Shown here in pieces: positions 10,070-18,745 of a stretch of 64,000 nt of DNA. Below the pieces are notes generated by a model. The model was not told the origin of the DNA. It saw only the letters and a list, made by a program, of their open reading frames with translations, and did not search any database. Location: NCBI RefSeq assembly GCF_030813695.1, contig NZ_JAUSVA010000002.1, forward strand, positions 4,836,001 to 4,900,000, read 5' to 3'. Made by a program: the position numbers and the translations under genes. The DNA is from Kitasatospora herbaricolor (GTDB lineage Bacteria > Actinomycetota > Actinomycetes > Streptomycetales > Streptomycetaceae). Within the stretch, counting starts at the first letter, position 1. Each line of letters begins with the position of its first letter.

Positions 10070-10513
10070 GTGGACGCGTCGGCCCGCGGTCGCGCCGTAT
10101 CACCAGGTTTAGGCAAAGCAGGGCCGAGGGGTGGGTTCCGGACCGAGCGGGGGCCCGACGGCCGGTACCGGTGGCAGCTGAAGGCGTCGAACGGGCGGCT
10201 CGTCGCGGTGTCACCGGCCGCCTTCGACACGCCCGCCGAGGCCGAGCGGAGCTTCGAGAACCTTCGGACGGCCGCCCCGGAGCTGGTCGCCCGGATCACC
10301 CATGTCCGGGACGGCATCGGCTGGATCTGGGTCGTCCCGGGCGCCAGGGGCCTGCCCGAGATCCGCTCCAGCCGCCCCTACGAGCGGTACGCGACCTGCC
10401 AGAACGCCTTCCGCCGGTTCGTCGTGCTGCTCGGCAAGCTGGCCGATCCCACCGAGGATCCGGCGCAACTCCCCCAGGGCAGAAGACGCTCGAGACCCAC
10501 CGATGCCCGCTGA
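10070..10513 (+). CDS. DUF1508 (YegP-like) protein
   Basis: A 147-residue protein with one DUF1508/UPF0339-like module: YRWQLKASNGRLVAVSPAAF followed by an FDTPAEAERSFENLR helix. The C-terminal half (GIGWIWVVPGA, then YERYATCQNAFRRFVVLL) is not recognised. I chose the GTG at 10070 because GGGGGAG lies just upstream; a TTG further upstream is possible but has no ribosome-binding site. The next gene overlaps its stop, so the two are probably translated together. Function is unknown. Confidence 0.75.
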   Translation: MDASARGRAVSPGLGKAGPRGGFRTERGPDGRYRWQLKASNGRLVAVSPAAFDTPAEAERSFENLRTAAPELVARITHVRDGIGWIWVVPGARGLPEIRSSRPYERYATCQNAFRRFVVLLGKLADPTEDPAQLPQGRRRSRPTDAR

Positions 10514-10907
10514 GGCACGCGGGCCGCGACTGCTGACCGTGCACGGGGCGGATCGCGGGGTCGGCTGGGCGATGCGCGCGGCCAACGGCCGCCAGCTCGC
10601 CGTCGGCGCCCGGAGCTACCGTGGCGAAGCGGAACTCTCCTCCGCCATAAGACAGTTGTTCATCGAACGGGCCGCCCTGCGGTGTACCGTCGGGCAGTCG
10701 GAGGCCCGGCTCTGGGTCTGGACGGCCTACCTCCCCCCGCGCAGCACCAGGCCGGGCGCCGAGGAGGCCGAGCCGATCGCCCGCAGCGCGCGCGGCTACC
10801 TGCGCCGCGACCAGTGCCAGGGCGGTGTCGACAGCTTCCTCACCGCCCTCCAGGCCCTCGGCCGGGAGCTGCGCCGCACCGGACAGGGCGACCGGTGGCC
10901 CTGGTGA
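10503..10907 (+). CDS. Second DUF1508-like protein, translationally coupled
   Basis: A 134-residue protein starting MPAEARGPRLLTVHGADRG. Its ATG lies inside the end of the previous gene (stop at 10511-10513). GWAMRAANGRQLAVGARSYR followed by a Glu- and Ala-rich helix resembles the DUF1508 strand-helix pattern of its neighbour, so the two may be diverged duplicates. The C-terminus (RLWVWTAYLPPRSTRPG, then RRDQCQGGVDSFLTALQALG) is not recognised. Function is unknown. Confidence 0.65.
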   Translation: MPAEARGPRLLTVHGADRGVGWAMRAANGRQLAVGARSYRGEAELSSAIRQLFIERAALRCTVGQSEARLWVWTAYLPPRSTRPGAEEAEPIARSARGYLRRDQCQGGVDSFLTALQALGRELRRTGQGDRWPW

Positions 10908-11185
10908 ATCGCAGGTTTCCGGCAAGGTCCCGAACCGCCACCGAGAGAAGAACGTCGACAGGCCTCCGGTGCCTCCCGGCCGCCCGCCGTCCCCTCCGCG
11001 ACCTGCGCGGACGCCCGTGCGCCGTCCGATGCGCCGGGCGCCGCCGCCGGCCGGCCGGCCCTTCCGGGGGAACGGCCCGGCGGACAGGATCAGGTCTGCC
11101 GGAGCGGCCGCCGCGGACTCCGGCCCCGGGCCTCATCAGGGTCACGGGTAGCGATGTACGTCTCTCCCACCGGAGGAATCGGAAC

Positions 11186-12232
11186 ATGCGCAAGACCGCT
11201 GCCAAGCTGCTCACCGCCGCCGCCCTCGCGACCTCGCTCGTCTCCGTCGCGAGCGGCACGGCGATGGCCGACCCGTCCGTCGTACCGGCCACCCAGGACA
11301 TCGTGGGCGTCGGCTCGGACACCACGCAGACCGTTCTGAACCAGTTCTCGACCGACTACAATGCCTACCTCACGGGCCTGGGCGACACCACCTCCCCGCG
11401 CCTCTACAGCTTCGACGCGACCGGCTCGGCGACCATCACCGCCAAGGCCGGCACCACCGCCTTCGCCCGCCCGAACGGCTCCGGCGCCGGCATCACCGCC
11501 CTGAACCAGACCAGCCCGTCGGTGCTGCCGATCGACTTCGCGCGCTCCTCGCGTGCCCCGCAGACCGGTGACCTGACGACGGACATCTTCGTCGGCTTCG
11601 CCAAGGACGCGGTGACCTGGTCCGCCAAGTCCACCGGCAGCAACGCCCCCGCCAACCTGACCACGGCGGACCTGAAGAACATCTACAACGGCACCTACAC
11701 CACCTGGAACCAGATCACCGACATCGCGGGCTACACCGGCCCGAACGTCACGATCAAGCCGTACCTGCCGCAGGCCAGCTCCGGCACCCGTTCCTTCTTC
11801 CTCAAGGCCATCGGCGTCACCACCCTGGGTGCCAACGTCGTCACCGGCCCCGAGGAGAACGAGGGCACCGACGCGGCGCTCAACGACGCCAACGTGATCT
11901 TCCCCTACTCGGTGGGTCACTACGTCGGCCAGGTCTACGGCGGCCACTCCTCCGGGACGGACGCTGCCGGTGTCCTGAGCCTGCGCTCGATCAACGGTGT
12001 CGCCCCGCTCACCGCGAGCAACACGATCAACCCGACCTTCGCCAACCCGACCTACGGCCGCACCCTGTACAACGTGGTCCGTAACGCCGAGTGGACCGCC
12101 GCCACCACCAAGGGCATCGCCCTGCGCAACATCTTCGGCACCAGCGGCTGGATCTGCACCAACGGCGCCGCCGACATCGCCAGCTACGGCTTCCTGACCA
12201 TCGGCGGCTGCGGCAGCACCACGCACATCTGA
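11186..12232 (+). CDS. Secreted PstS-like phosphate-binding protein
   Basis: A 348-residue protein with a Sec signal peptide (MRKTAAKLLTAAALATSLVS, cleavage near residue 30) and no lipobox. The mature part resembles type-2 periplasmic binding proteins of the PstS family: GVGSDTTQTVLNQF, then IDFARSSRAP, LKNIYNGTYTTWNQI and QASSGTRSFFLKAIG. The WNQI and SSGTR segments are the expected ligand-loop regions. Two cysteines near the C-terminus (SGWICTNG and GGCGS) may form a disulfide. GGAGGAATC precedes the ATG. It opens a Pst-like cluster. Lacking a lipid anchor, it is probably released or loosely held at the surface. Confidence 0.85.
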   Translation: MRKTAAKLLTAAALATSLVSVASGTAMADPSVVPATQDIVGVGSDTTQTVLNQFSTDYNAYLTGLGDTTSPRLYSFDATGSATITAKAGTTAFARPNGSGAGITALNQTSPSVLPIDFARSSRAPQTGDLTTDIFVGFAKDAVTWSAKSTGSNAPANLTTADLKNIYNGTYTTWNQITDIAGYTGPNVTIKPYLPQASSGTRSFFLKAIGVTTLGANVVTGPEENEGTDAALNDANVIFPYSVGHYVGQVYGGHSSGTDAAGVLSLRSINGVAPLTASNTINPTFANPTYGRTLYNVVRNAEWTAATTKGIALRNIFGTSGWICTNGAADIASYGFLTIGGCGSTTHI

Positions 12233-12258
12233 TCCACCACCACGCACATCCGATCCAC
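12217..12258. repeat. 21-bp tandem duplication at the end of the PstS-like gene
   Basis: 12217-12237 and 12238-12258 are adjacent 21-base copies differing at one base (ACGCACATCTGATCC versus ACGCACATCCGATCC). The first copy contains the stop codon of the PstS-like gene. It is a small duplication scar next to the decayed gene copy described below. Confidence 0.9.
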
Positions 12259-12267
12259 CGTCACACA

Positions 12268-12302
12268 CCGTCGGCCGGGGGCCTCGCGCCCCCGGCCGAC
12301 GG
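12268..12302 (+). terminator. Strong hairpin terminator after the PstS-like gene
   Basis: A perfect 15-base-pair stem (12268-12282 with 12288-12302; arm CCGTCGGCCGGGGGC) and a 5-base loop, 36 bases after the stop. There is no U-run, as is usual for actinomycete hairpin terminators. It would separate this gene from the rest of the cluster. Confidence 0.8.
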
Positions 12303-12341
12303 GCCGCACCGAGCGCTCCGCCCCCGCCGCCACGGGGCCGG

Positions 12342-12525
12342 GGCGCGCTCTCGGTCGGGCACCACGTCGGCCAGGTCCACCGGTACGTCCACCACGTGGT
12401 CCGCGCCGCAGAGGGGTCCGGGGCCGACGCCCACGGCGCCGCGCCGCGGGACATCTTCGGCCCGACCGGCCGGAACCGCGCGAACGGCGCCGCCGACATC
12501 CGGAGCCACGGCTTCCTGGCGCCGC
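12342..12525 (+). pseudogene. Decayed, internally deleted copy of the PstS-like C-terminus
   Basis: One frame reads LSVGHHVGQVH, then VVRAAE, RDIFGPTGRNRANGAADI and SHGFL. The intact gene just upstream has SVGHYVGQVY, VVRNAE, RNIFGTSGWICTNGAADI and SYGFL in the same order. The stretch between GQV and VVR (several dozen residues in the parent) is missing, both cysteines are gone, and there is no start codon or ribosome-binding site. At DNA level an 18-base run, AACGGCGCCGCCGACATC, is shared exactly. It is a relic of a tandem duplication, not a gene. Confidence 0.85.
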
Positions 12526-12667
12526 CCCGACCCTGTGCGGCACCCTCCCGCCCACTCATCGTCCGTCGGCACCACCTGACGGCAGGGGTCGGACGCGGCC
12601 ACCGCCCCGCGGTGGCCGGCCGGCCCCATGCTCCACCCCGCCCAGAGCGCATCCCAAGGAGACCAGC

Positions 12668-13270
12668 ATGTCCCGCACCAGCGTTCGCCTCGCCGCCACC
12701 GCCGCCACCGCGGTCCTCGCCGTCACCGGTCTCTCCGGTGCGGCCGCCGCCGACACCACCCCGGCCCCGGCCACCGCGGCGAGCGGCAGCGTCGTGGTCC
12801 ACGAGAGCACCTCGTTCATCCAGCAGACGGCCGCGGCCGGTGTCGTGGTGGTCCCGCTCCCCGCCGGCCAGCCCGGCTACGACAGTGCCACGGGGTTCTC
12901 GGCGACCTTCCCGGCGACCGGTGGCGACGCCAACCTGCAGGCCTACTACGACAAGATCGACCTGGGCGGCGGCCTGCTGTTCGTCAACCTGCTCACCGGC
13001 AAGACGGCGATCTTCAAGCAGCTGGCCTTCCAGGCCGACACCTGGAAGCTCACCGGTGTGCCGCTGGGCGCCACCGCGCCGGTCAACCTGCTCGACCCGG
13101 CCGGTGACAACCAGATCACCCGCACCGGCACCACGCAGTCGCTGGAGGCCTCCGACCTCAAGGTGGACGCCCAGGGCGCCCAGTACGTCGACGGCAAGCT
13201 CGGCACCACCTTCTTCCAGGGCGGCCAGTCCGTCGGCTCGCTCTCGATCACCTTCACGCCGGCCGGCTGA
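12668..13270 (+). CDS. Secreted protein of unknown function in the Pst-like cluster
   Basis: A 200-residue protein with a Sec signal peptide (MSRTSVRLAATAATAVLAVT, cleavage after AAAADT, about residue 29) and an AAGGAG ribosome-binding site. The mature part is acidic with beta-type patterning (VVVHESTSFIQQTAAAGVVV, FSATFPATGGDANLQAYYDK, then LLFVNLLTGKTAIFKQLAF) and has no cysteines or membrane anchor. No family is recognised. It sits between the PstS-like protein and the large anchored PstS-like protein, flanked on both sides by terminators, so it may be transcribed alone. Confidence 0.8.
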   Translation: MSRTSVRLAATAATAVLAVTGLSGAAAADTTPAPATAASGSVVVHESTSFIQQTAAAGVVVVPLPAGQPGYDSATGFSATFPATGGDANLQAYYDKIDLGGGLLFVNLLTGKTAIFKQLAFQADTWKLTGVPLGATAPVNLLDPAGDNQITRTGTTQSLEASDLKVDAQGAQYVDGKLGTTFFQGGQSVGSLSITFTPAG

Positions 13271-13302
13271 GGATCCCCCGCCCTGCCACGAATGCGCAGC
13301 GG

Positions 13303-13326
13303 GCCCACGCGCCGACGCGCGTGGGC
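13303..13326 (+). terminator. Hairpin terminator after the small secreted protein
   Basis: GCCCACGCGC (13303-13312) pairs perfectly with GCGCGTGGGC (13317-13326) around a 4-base loop, 32 bases after the stop. Further on, CAACACG at 13363 and CGTGTTG at 13383 form a weak inverted repeat that could be an operator for the next gene. Confidence 0.75.
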
Positions 13327-13526
13327 TCGTCGGCGTGCCCTTCAGCAGCTGGTCGATATCCGCAACACGCTTGCAGCGCTGACGTGTTGTGGCCTCGTAC
13401 ACCCTGTCGACCGGAACCGGCCATGTCCGGCTGGCCGAATAGTGACGCACCGGAACCGTCGGTACGCCCACAGATCCGTCCATCGCCCCGCGCACGTCCG
13501 TGCGCAGCTCCACGGAGGTGCCCGCC

Positions 13527-16139
13527 ATGAGAGTCCGCCAGCCAGACCCGAGACATCAGGGGTGGTGGCGGAGGAGGCTGCCTGCGCTGACGCTCGCCCT
13601 GGCCGTGGTCGCCGCGCTCTCGGTGCTGCCGCTCGGCCTCGGGCCGGCCACCGAGGCGCGGGCGGCCACCGGGGTGACGGTGGAGGGGCCGGAGATCTGG
13701 GACCCGGCCACCGGGACGTACGGCGCCCGCGGCCAGGTGTCGGTCTCGCACGGCAAGAACCTCACCAACGAGGTCGTCCAGGTCTCCTGGAGCGGTTTCA
13801 CGCCGACGGTGAACTGGGACGGCACGCCGGCCAGCCTGGTCCGGGAGTTCAGCGCCGACGTGATGTACCCGGTGCGGATCTACCAGTGCCGGGGCACCGA
13901 CCCGAAGCCGACCGACTGCTACGGCAACACGATGTACGGCGGTGATCCGGCACTCGGCTTCGAGCAGCCGAGCCGCCCGGACGGCACCACCACCCCGGAC
14001 TTCCCGTCCAACCACCGGATCGCGGTGACCGGCCCGGACGGCTCCGGCACGGCCAGCATCGAGGTCTGGACGTCGACGCAGAGCCCCTCGCTCGGCTGCG
14101 ACGCGACCCACCCCTGCTCGATCGTGGTCGAGCCCAACTACGGCGGGGACCCGCTCGACAACTTCGGCCACCGGGGCGCCGCCGACTGCTCCGACCACTC
14201 GTTGGACATGGACTTCGAGAGCAACACCGCCACCGATCTGGTCTTCACCGGCCTGGAGAACCCGAAGACCCACAACCGCACCGGCGAGCAGTGCGCCTGG
14301 ACCCACCGCGCCGTCGTGCCGCTGGAGTTCGCGCCGACCGCGGCCGACTGCAAGGCGGCCGTCGCGGACTTCAACGCCGCCGGCCTGGAGATGGCCAACC
14401 GGGCCCTGCAGCAGTGGCGTTCGGGCCTGTGCAAGGGCGACGCGCCGCTGAACCTGCAGTACAGCTTCGCCGGCGGCGAGCCGCAGGCGCGCGGGGACTT
14501 CCTCGCCGGGTCGGGCCCCGACATCGCCCTCACGGCCCGGGCCGACGCCGGGGCCGCGCCGCGGCCGTACGTCTACGCGCCGCTGGCCACCACCGGGATC
14601 TCGGTGGTCTTCGTGGTGGACGACCCGAACACCGGCCGTCAGATCCGGAACATGCGGCTGAACGCCCGGCTGCTGGCCAAGCTGCTCACCCAGTCGTACA
14701 CCTTCGGCGCCTCGGACATCGTCTCGGTGGCGGGCAACCCGTCGAACATCTTCGGCGACCCGGAGTTCCAGCAGCTCAACCCGGCCTCGCTGAACGGCGG
14801 CGCCGCCTGGCCGACCTTCGCGGGCCCGGACATGCTGCCCGTCGTCCTCGGCGGGACCACGGACCTCGTCCACCAGCTGACCTCGTGGATCGCCTCGGAC
14901 CCGGAGGCGTCCCAGTTCCTCCAGGGCTCGCCCGACCCGTGGGGCATGCACGTGGACACCTTCTACCTGCGGCCCAAGTTCGCCGGCTACCCGGTGGAGG
15001 CGCTGCAGCCGCAGGACTTCTCCGGCATCCCGGGGGAGACCGGGGACAAGGCCGTCTGGAAGCAGTGGGAGTGGAACCCGATGCTCGGCGGGCTGGGCCA
15101 GGTCGGCCGCAGCGTGCTGCAGTTCCAGGGCACGGCCCTGCGGACGGACGCGGACGGCAACGGCAACCACGTCCGGGTCGCCGCGCAGACCATCGGCCAG
15201 CGCACCATGTTCGCGATCCTGGACGCCGGGCAGGCCAAGGCCTTCGCCCTGCCGGAGGCCGCGCTGCGGAACCCGGCCGGCGCCTTCGTGGCGCCGGGCC
15301 TGGACTCCTACCGGGCGGCCGTCGCCGACATGCCCGTCGACCCGGTCAACGGCACCCAGCACCTGCCCTACGGCGTGGAGGGAACGGCCTTCGCCAAGGA
15401 CCAGGGCGCGTACCCGCTGACCACGGTGCAGTACGCCATGACGCCGACCGCGGGCCTGTCCGCGGCCAAGGCCAGGGCGGTCTCGACCTTCCTCAAGCGG
15501 GTCACCGACCAGGGCGAGGGCCAGATCTACGGCCTCAACCCCGGCCAGCTCGCCCCCGGGTTCCTCGGGCTGACGCCGAACCAGCTGGCCCAGGCCAAGG
15601 CGGCCACGGCCCATGTCGCGACCCAGGACGGGGCGCTGCCGGGCAACCAGACGGCCCCGCCGGCCGAGGGCGGTGACACGGGCGGGCCCTCGTCCGGCGG
15701 CGCCGCCTCCGGCGGGGGCGGCGGAGCTGGCGGCGGCAGCGCCGGCGGTGACCAGGGCGCCGGCGGACCGGCCGGCGGCAGCGGTTCGAGCGGCGGCACC
15801 GGCGGGACGAGCGGTGACACCTTCGGCGGCGGGACGGCCGGCGGCTCGGCTGCGGCGGCGGGCGCGTCCGGTACCGCGTCGGCCGCCGCGAAGCCCGGCG
15901 CCTCGCCGTCGGCCTCCGCGAGCGGCGGCGCGCTGGACGCGGCACCGGTCGCGGCCGGGCGTCCGGCCCCGGACCGCGCGGGTACGGCCCGGCTGCTGCT
16001 GCCGGTCGCGTTGATCGCCGGCCTGGTGCTGCTGGTCGGCGGCCCGGCCGCCCTCGTCCTGGGCGGCACCCCGGCCGGTGGCCGGATCGTGGCGGGCGTG
16101 CGCTCCGGCTGGGCGCGACTGCGCGGGACCCGGCCCTGA
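13527..16139 (+). CDS. Large membrane-anchored PstS-like substrate-binding protein
   Basis: An 870-residue exported protein: signal peptide (about 1-45), a beta-rich N-terminal region with CRGTDPKPTDCYG and further cysteines, a PBP2/PstS-like region (about 250-690; RLNARLLAKLLTQSYTFGAS resembles the DLxxIF segment of PstS proteins), a Gly/Ser/Ala-rich linker (about 705-790), a TM helix (LLLPVALIAGLVLLVGG, about 823-847) and a short basic cytoplasmic tail. Typical PstS proteins are about 350 residues and lipid-anchored, so length, domain content and anchoring are all unusual. GGAGG precedes the ATG. It lies before pstC and pstA and probably feeds that permease. No sortase motif is seen. Confidence 0.8.
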   Translation: MRVRQPDPRHQGWWRRRLPALTLALAVVAALSVLPLGLGPATEARAATGVTVEGPEIWDPATGTYGARGQVSVSHGKNLTNEVVQVSWSGFTPTVNWDGTPASLVREFSADVMYPVRIYQCRGTDPKPTDCYGNTMYGGDPALGFEQPSRPDGTTTPDFPSNHRIAVTGPDGSGTASIEVWTSTQSPSLGCDATHPCSIVVEPNYGGDPLDNFGHRGAADCSDHSLDMDFESNTATDLVFTGLENPKTHNRTGEQCAWTHRAVVPLEFAPTAADCKAAVADFNAAGLEMANRALQQWRSGLCKGDAPLNLQYSFAGGEPQARGDFLAGSGPDIALTARADAGAAPRPYVYAPLATTGISVVFVVDDPNTGRQIRNMRLNARLLAKLLTQSYTFGASDIVSVAGNPSNIFGDPEFQQLNPASLNGGAAWPTFAGPDMLPVVLGGTTDLVHQLTSWIASDPEASQFLQGSPDPWGMHVDTFYLRPKFAGYPVEALQPQDFSGIPGETGDKAVWKQWEWNPMLGGLGQVGRSVLQFQGTALRTDADGNGNHVRVAAQTIGQRTMFAILDAGQAKAFALPEAALRNPAGAFVAPGLDSYRAAVADMPVDPVNGTQHLPYGVEGTAFAKDQGAYPLTTVQYAMTPTAGLSAAKARAVSTFLKRVTDQGEGQIYGLNPGQLAPGFLGLTPNQLAQAKAATAHVATQDGALPGNQTAPPAEGGDTGGPSSGGAASGGGGGAGGGSAGGDQGAGGPAGGSGSSGGTGGTSGDTFGGGTAGGSAAAAGASGTASAAAKPGASPSASASGGALDAAPVAAGRPAPDRAGTARLLLPVALIAGLVLLVGGPAALVLGGTPAGGRIVAGVRSGWARLRGTRP

Positions 16140-16166
16140 CCGGCGGTCCGTCCGGCGGGTGAGGAC

Positions 16167-16199
16167 GTCCGGCGGGGCCCCGTCCAGGCCCCGCCGGAC
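16167..16199 (+). terminator. Hairpin after the large PstS-like gene
   Basis: GTCCGGCGGGGCC (16167-16179) and GGCCCCGCCGGAC (16187-16199) form a perfect 13-base-pair stem with a 7-base loop, 28 bases after the stop. It may end or attenuate transcription into pstC. Confidence 0.7.
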
Positions 16200-16236
16200 C
16201 GCCCCGCCGGACGGGTCCGCCCGAATCCCCCGTCCG

Positions 16237-16332
16237 CACCCGGTCCTGACCCGACGTCCGCACCGAGTCCCGCACCGAGTCCCGCCCCGAGTCCTGAACC
16301 GAGTCCCGGGCCCAGCCCCGTACCGAGCGCGC
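16237..16332. repeat. 12-bp degenerate tandem repeat upstream of pstC
   Basis: Eight consecutive 12-base units run directly up to the pstC leader; two are identical (CACCGAGTCCCG at 16261 and 16273) and the others vary around the same core. It ends 14 bases before the pstC ATG. It may be slippage DNA or a multi-site regulatory leader. Confidence 0.8.
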
Positions 16333-16345
16333 CGGAGAGCAGACC

Positions 16346-17359
16346 ATGACAGCCGCCATCGAGCCCGCGGCACCCCTCGCCCGGGCCACGTCCGACCCCG
16401 ACGTCCCCCGCACGATCAGCGCTCCCGCGACGCCCGGTGACCGGCTGTTCCGCGGCGTGCTGCGGGCGGCCGGCCTCTCGGTCTTCGTGATCATGGGGCT
16501 GATCGCGTTCTTCCTCCTGCTGCGCGGCTCGGACGCGCTCCGGGCGGTCGGCTGGTCGTTCCTGACCGAGCAGAAGTGGCGCACCCAGGCGCACTCCTTC
16601 GGCATCGCGGCGGTGCTGCCCAACGGCCTGCTGATCGCGGTGATCGCGCTGGTCATCGCGGTGCCGGTGGCGCTGACCACCGCCGTCTTCATCTCGGAGT
16701 ACGCCCCCGTCCGGCTGCGGGCGACGCTGATCTCGCTGGTCGACCTGATGGCGGCGATCCCCAGCATCGTCTACGGCCTGTGGGGCCTGTTCTTCCTGCA
16801 GCCCCGGATCATCGGCTTCGTCCGCTGGACGGCGATGCACCTGGGGGACACGATCCCGTTCCTCGAGGTGCGCACCGGCGACATCGGCACCTCGTACACC
16901 TCCTCCACCTTCATCGCGGGGGTGGTGGTGTCGCTGATGATCATCCCGATCGTGACCTCGCTCAGCCGGGAGGTGTTCTCCCAGGCGCCGCAGGGCGAGC
17001 GGGAGGGCGCGTACGCGCTGGGCAGCACCCGGTGGGGGATGGTGCGCACGGTGGTGCTGCCGTTCGGCCGGGGCGGCGTGATCGGCGCGGTGATGCTCGG
17101 CTTCGGCCGGGCGATGGGCGAGACCATCGCGGTCGCGCTGATCATCTCGCCGAACTTCCAGGCGATCACCCATGTGCTGGAGAACGGCGCCAACTCGATC
17201 TCGGCGCTGATCGCCCTGCGCTTCGGGGAGTCGGACGCGCTGTCGCTGTCCGCGCTGATGGCGGCCGGTCTGGTGCTGTTCGCCCTCACCCTGCTGGTCA
17301 ACCTGGCGGCTGGTGTCGTCATCAACCGGTCCCGCTCCGGCGCGACCACGGCGGACTGA
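16346..17359 (+). CDS. pstC: Phosphate-type ABC permease subunit PstC
   Basis: A 337-residue inner-membrane permease with about six TM helices. It carries PstC features: LLLRGSDALRAVGWSFLTEQKW in the first periplasmic loop, ISEYAPVRLRATLISLVDLMAA, then IPSIVYGLWGL, and the EAA-loop region EREGAYALGSTRWGMVRTVV followed by AMGETIAV. GGAGAGCAG precedes the ATG. It would pair with PstA (next gene) and PstB (21569) to import the ligand delivered by the PstS-like proteins. Confidence 0.92.
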   Translation: MTAAIEPAAPLARATSDPDVPRTISAPATPGDRLFRGVLRAAGLSVFVIMGLIAFFLLLRGSDALRAVGWSFLTEQKWRTQAHSFGIAAVLPNGLLIAVIALVIAVPVALTTAVFISEYAPVRLRATLISLVDLMAAIPSIVYGLWGLFFLQPRIIGFVRWTAMHLGDTIPFLEVRTGDIGTSYTSSTFIAGVVVSLMIIPIVTSLSREVFSQAPQGEREGAYALGSTRWGMVRTVVLPFGRGGVIGAVMLGFGRAMGETIAVALIISPNFQAITHVLENGANSISALIALRFGESDALSLSALMAAGLVLFALTLLVNLAAGVVINRSRSGATTAD

Positions 17360-17438
17360 CCGTGCCCGGCCGCCCGGCCCCGCAGGCTCCGGCCGACCGC
17401 GCCCCACTGCCGCCCCGCCGCTTCGAAGGGACCACCGG

Positions 17439-18707
17439 ATGACCACCCTCGACCTTCCCCCCGCGCCGGCTCCGTCCACGGCCGCCCCCGGGCCGGCCGG
17501 CCCGACCGGGGCGCCGTCCGCCGCCGGGCCCGAACGCCGGGTTCGGCTGGGCGGGGTCACCCGCGAGGACGTGCTGACCCTGCTGGGCGCCGTCGGCGGC
17601 TCGCTCGCGCTCGACTGGCTGCTGTACGAGCGGGTGCTGCCGTTCAGCGGAGCGCTCGGGTTCCTGCTCTGCTGGTACCTGCTCTTCCTGGCGGGGTACT
17701 TCGCGCTCGGGCGGCTCCAGTGGGAGGCGCAGCTGGTGCGCGAGCGGCTGGTCGCGGTGGTGACCTGGAGTTCGGGCCTGCTGGTGGTCGGGCTGATCGC
17801 CGACCAGGTCGGCTACGTCCTGCTGAAGGGCCTGCACGCGGCCCGCCACCTGAACTTCTTCACCGAGTCGATGGAGACGACCGCGGCGCTCTCCCCCATC
17901 ACCTCCGGCGGCGCCCTCAACGCGGTGGTCGGATCGCTCGAACAGCTGGGCCTGGCCACGCTGTTCGCCGTCCCGCTGGGGATCGCCGCGGCCGTCTTCA
18001 TGTCCGAGGTCGGCGGCCGGACGGCCCGGCCGGTGCGGACCCTGGTCGAGGCGATGACGGCGCTGCCGTCGATCGTCGCCGGCCTGTTCATCCTCGGCAT
18101 CGTGATCGTCACGATGGGTGCGGAGAAGAGCGGGTTCGCGGCCTCGCTGGCGCTCACCGTGATGATGATGCCGATCGTCACCCGGGCCGCCGAGGTGGTC
18201 ATCCGGCTGGTGCCCGGCACCCTGCGGGAGGCCTCGTACGCGCTCGGCGGCAGCCAGTGGCGGACGGTCTGGAACGTCGTCCTGCCGACCGCCCGGCCCG
18301 GCCTGGTGACGGCGGTGGTGCTGGGGATGGCGCGCGGTGTCGGCGAGACCTCGCCGGTGCTGCTGACCTCGGGGTTCACCTCGCAGTTCAACGGCAACCC
18401 GTTCGCCGAGCACCAGGTGTCGCTGCCGCTCTACATCTGGAACTACGTGAAGCAGCCCTACCCCGAGATGGTCTCGCGGGCCTTCGCCGCCGCGCTCACG
18501 CTGATGATCGTGGTGCTGGTCCTGTTCGTGACGGCCCGGGTCGTCGGCGGCCGCGCCCCGGGGCAGCTGACCCGCCGCCAGCGGCGGCGGATCGACCGGG
18601 CCATCCGGCCCGCCGGGCCCGCCCAGGCCACCCGCCCCGCCCGGCACGCCCGCCCCGCGACGGCCGCCCGGTCCGCCGGACCCGCCCGACCCGTCCGGGA
18701 GTCCTGA
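17439..18707 (+). CDS. pstA: Phosphate-type ABC permease subunit PstA
   Basis: A 422-residue permease, longer than usual (about 280-300) because of a Pro/Ala N-terminus, two extra hydrophobic segments before the first periplasmic loop, and an Arg/Pro/Ala-rich C-terminal tail of about 50 residues. Core motifs are AVFMSEVGGRTARPVRTLVE, MTALPSIVAGLFI, the EAA-like EASYALGGSQWRTVWNVVLP and VGETSPVLLTSGF. The ATG at 17439 follows GAAGGG. The next gene's first possible ATG overlaps its stop, but a better start lies 39 bases further on. Confidence 0.9.
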   Translation: MTTLDLPPAPAPSTAAPGPAGPTGAPSAAGPERRVRLGGVTREDVLTLLGAVGGSLALDWLLYERVLPFSGALGFLLCWYLLFLAGYFALGRLQWEAQLVRERLVAVVTWSSGLLVVGLIADQVGYVLLKGLHAARHLNFFTESMETTAALSPITSGGALNAVVGSLEQLGLATLFAVPLGIAAAVFMSEVGGRTARPVRTLVEAMTALPSIVAGLFILGIVIVTMGAEKSGFAASLALTVMMMPIVTRAAEVVIRLVPGTLREASYALGGSQWRTVWNVVLPTARPGLVTAVVLGMARGVGETSPVLLTSGFTSQFNGNPFAEHQVSLPLYIWNYVKQPYPEMVSRAFAAALTLMIVVLVLFVTARVVGGRAPGQLTRRQRRRIDRAIRPAGPAQATRPARHARPATAARSAGPARPVRES

Positions 18708-18745
18708 TGTCCCTGCCCCGCACCCCGCGCTCCGGAGGAGTCCCC

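Noticed and set aside
13254..16373. A 1039-codon minus-strand open frame across the large PstS-like gene
   Set aside because: Arg/Gly/Ala-rich shadow with no recognisable domain; the plus strand has signal peptide, PBP-type motifs, Gly linker and TM helix in order.
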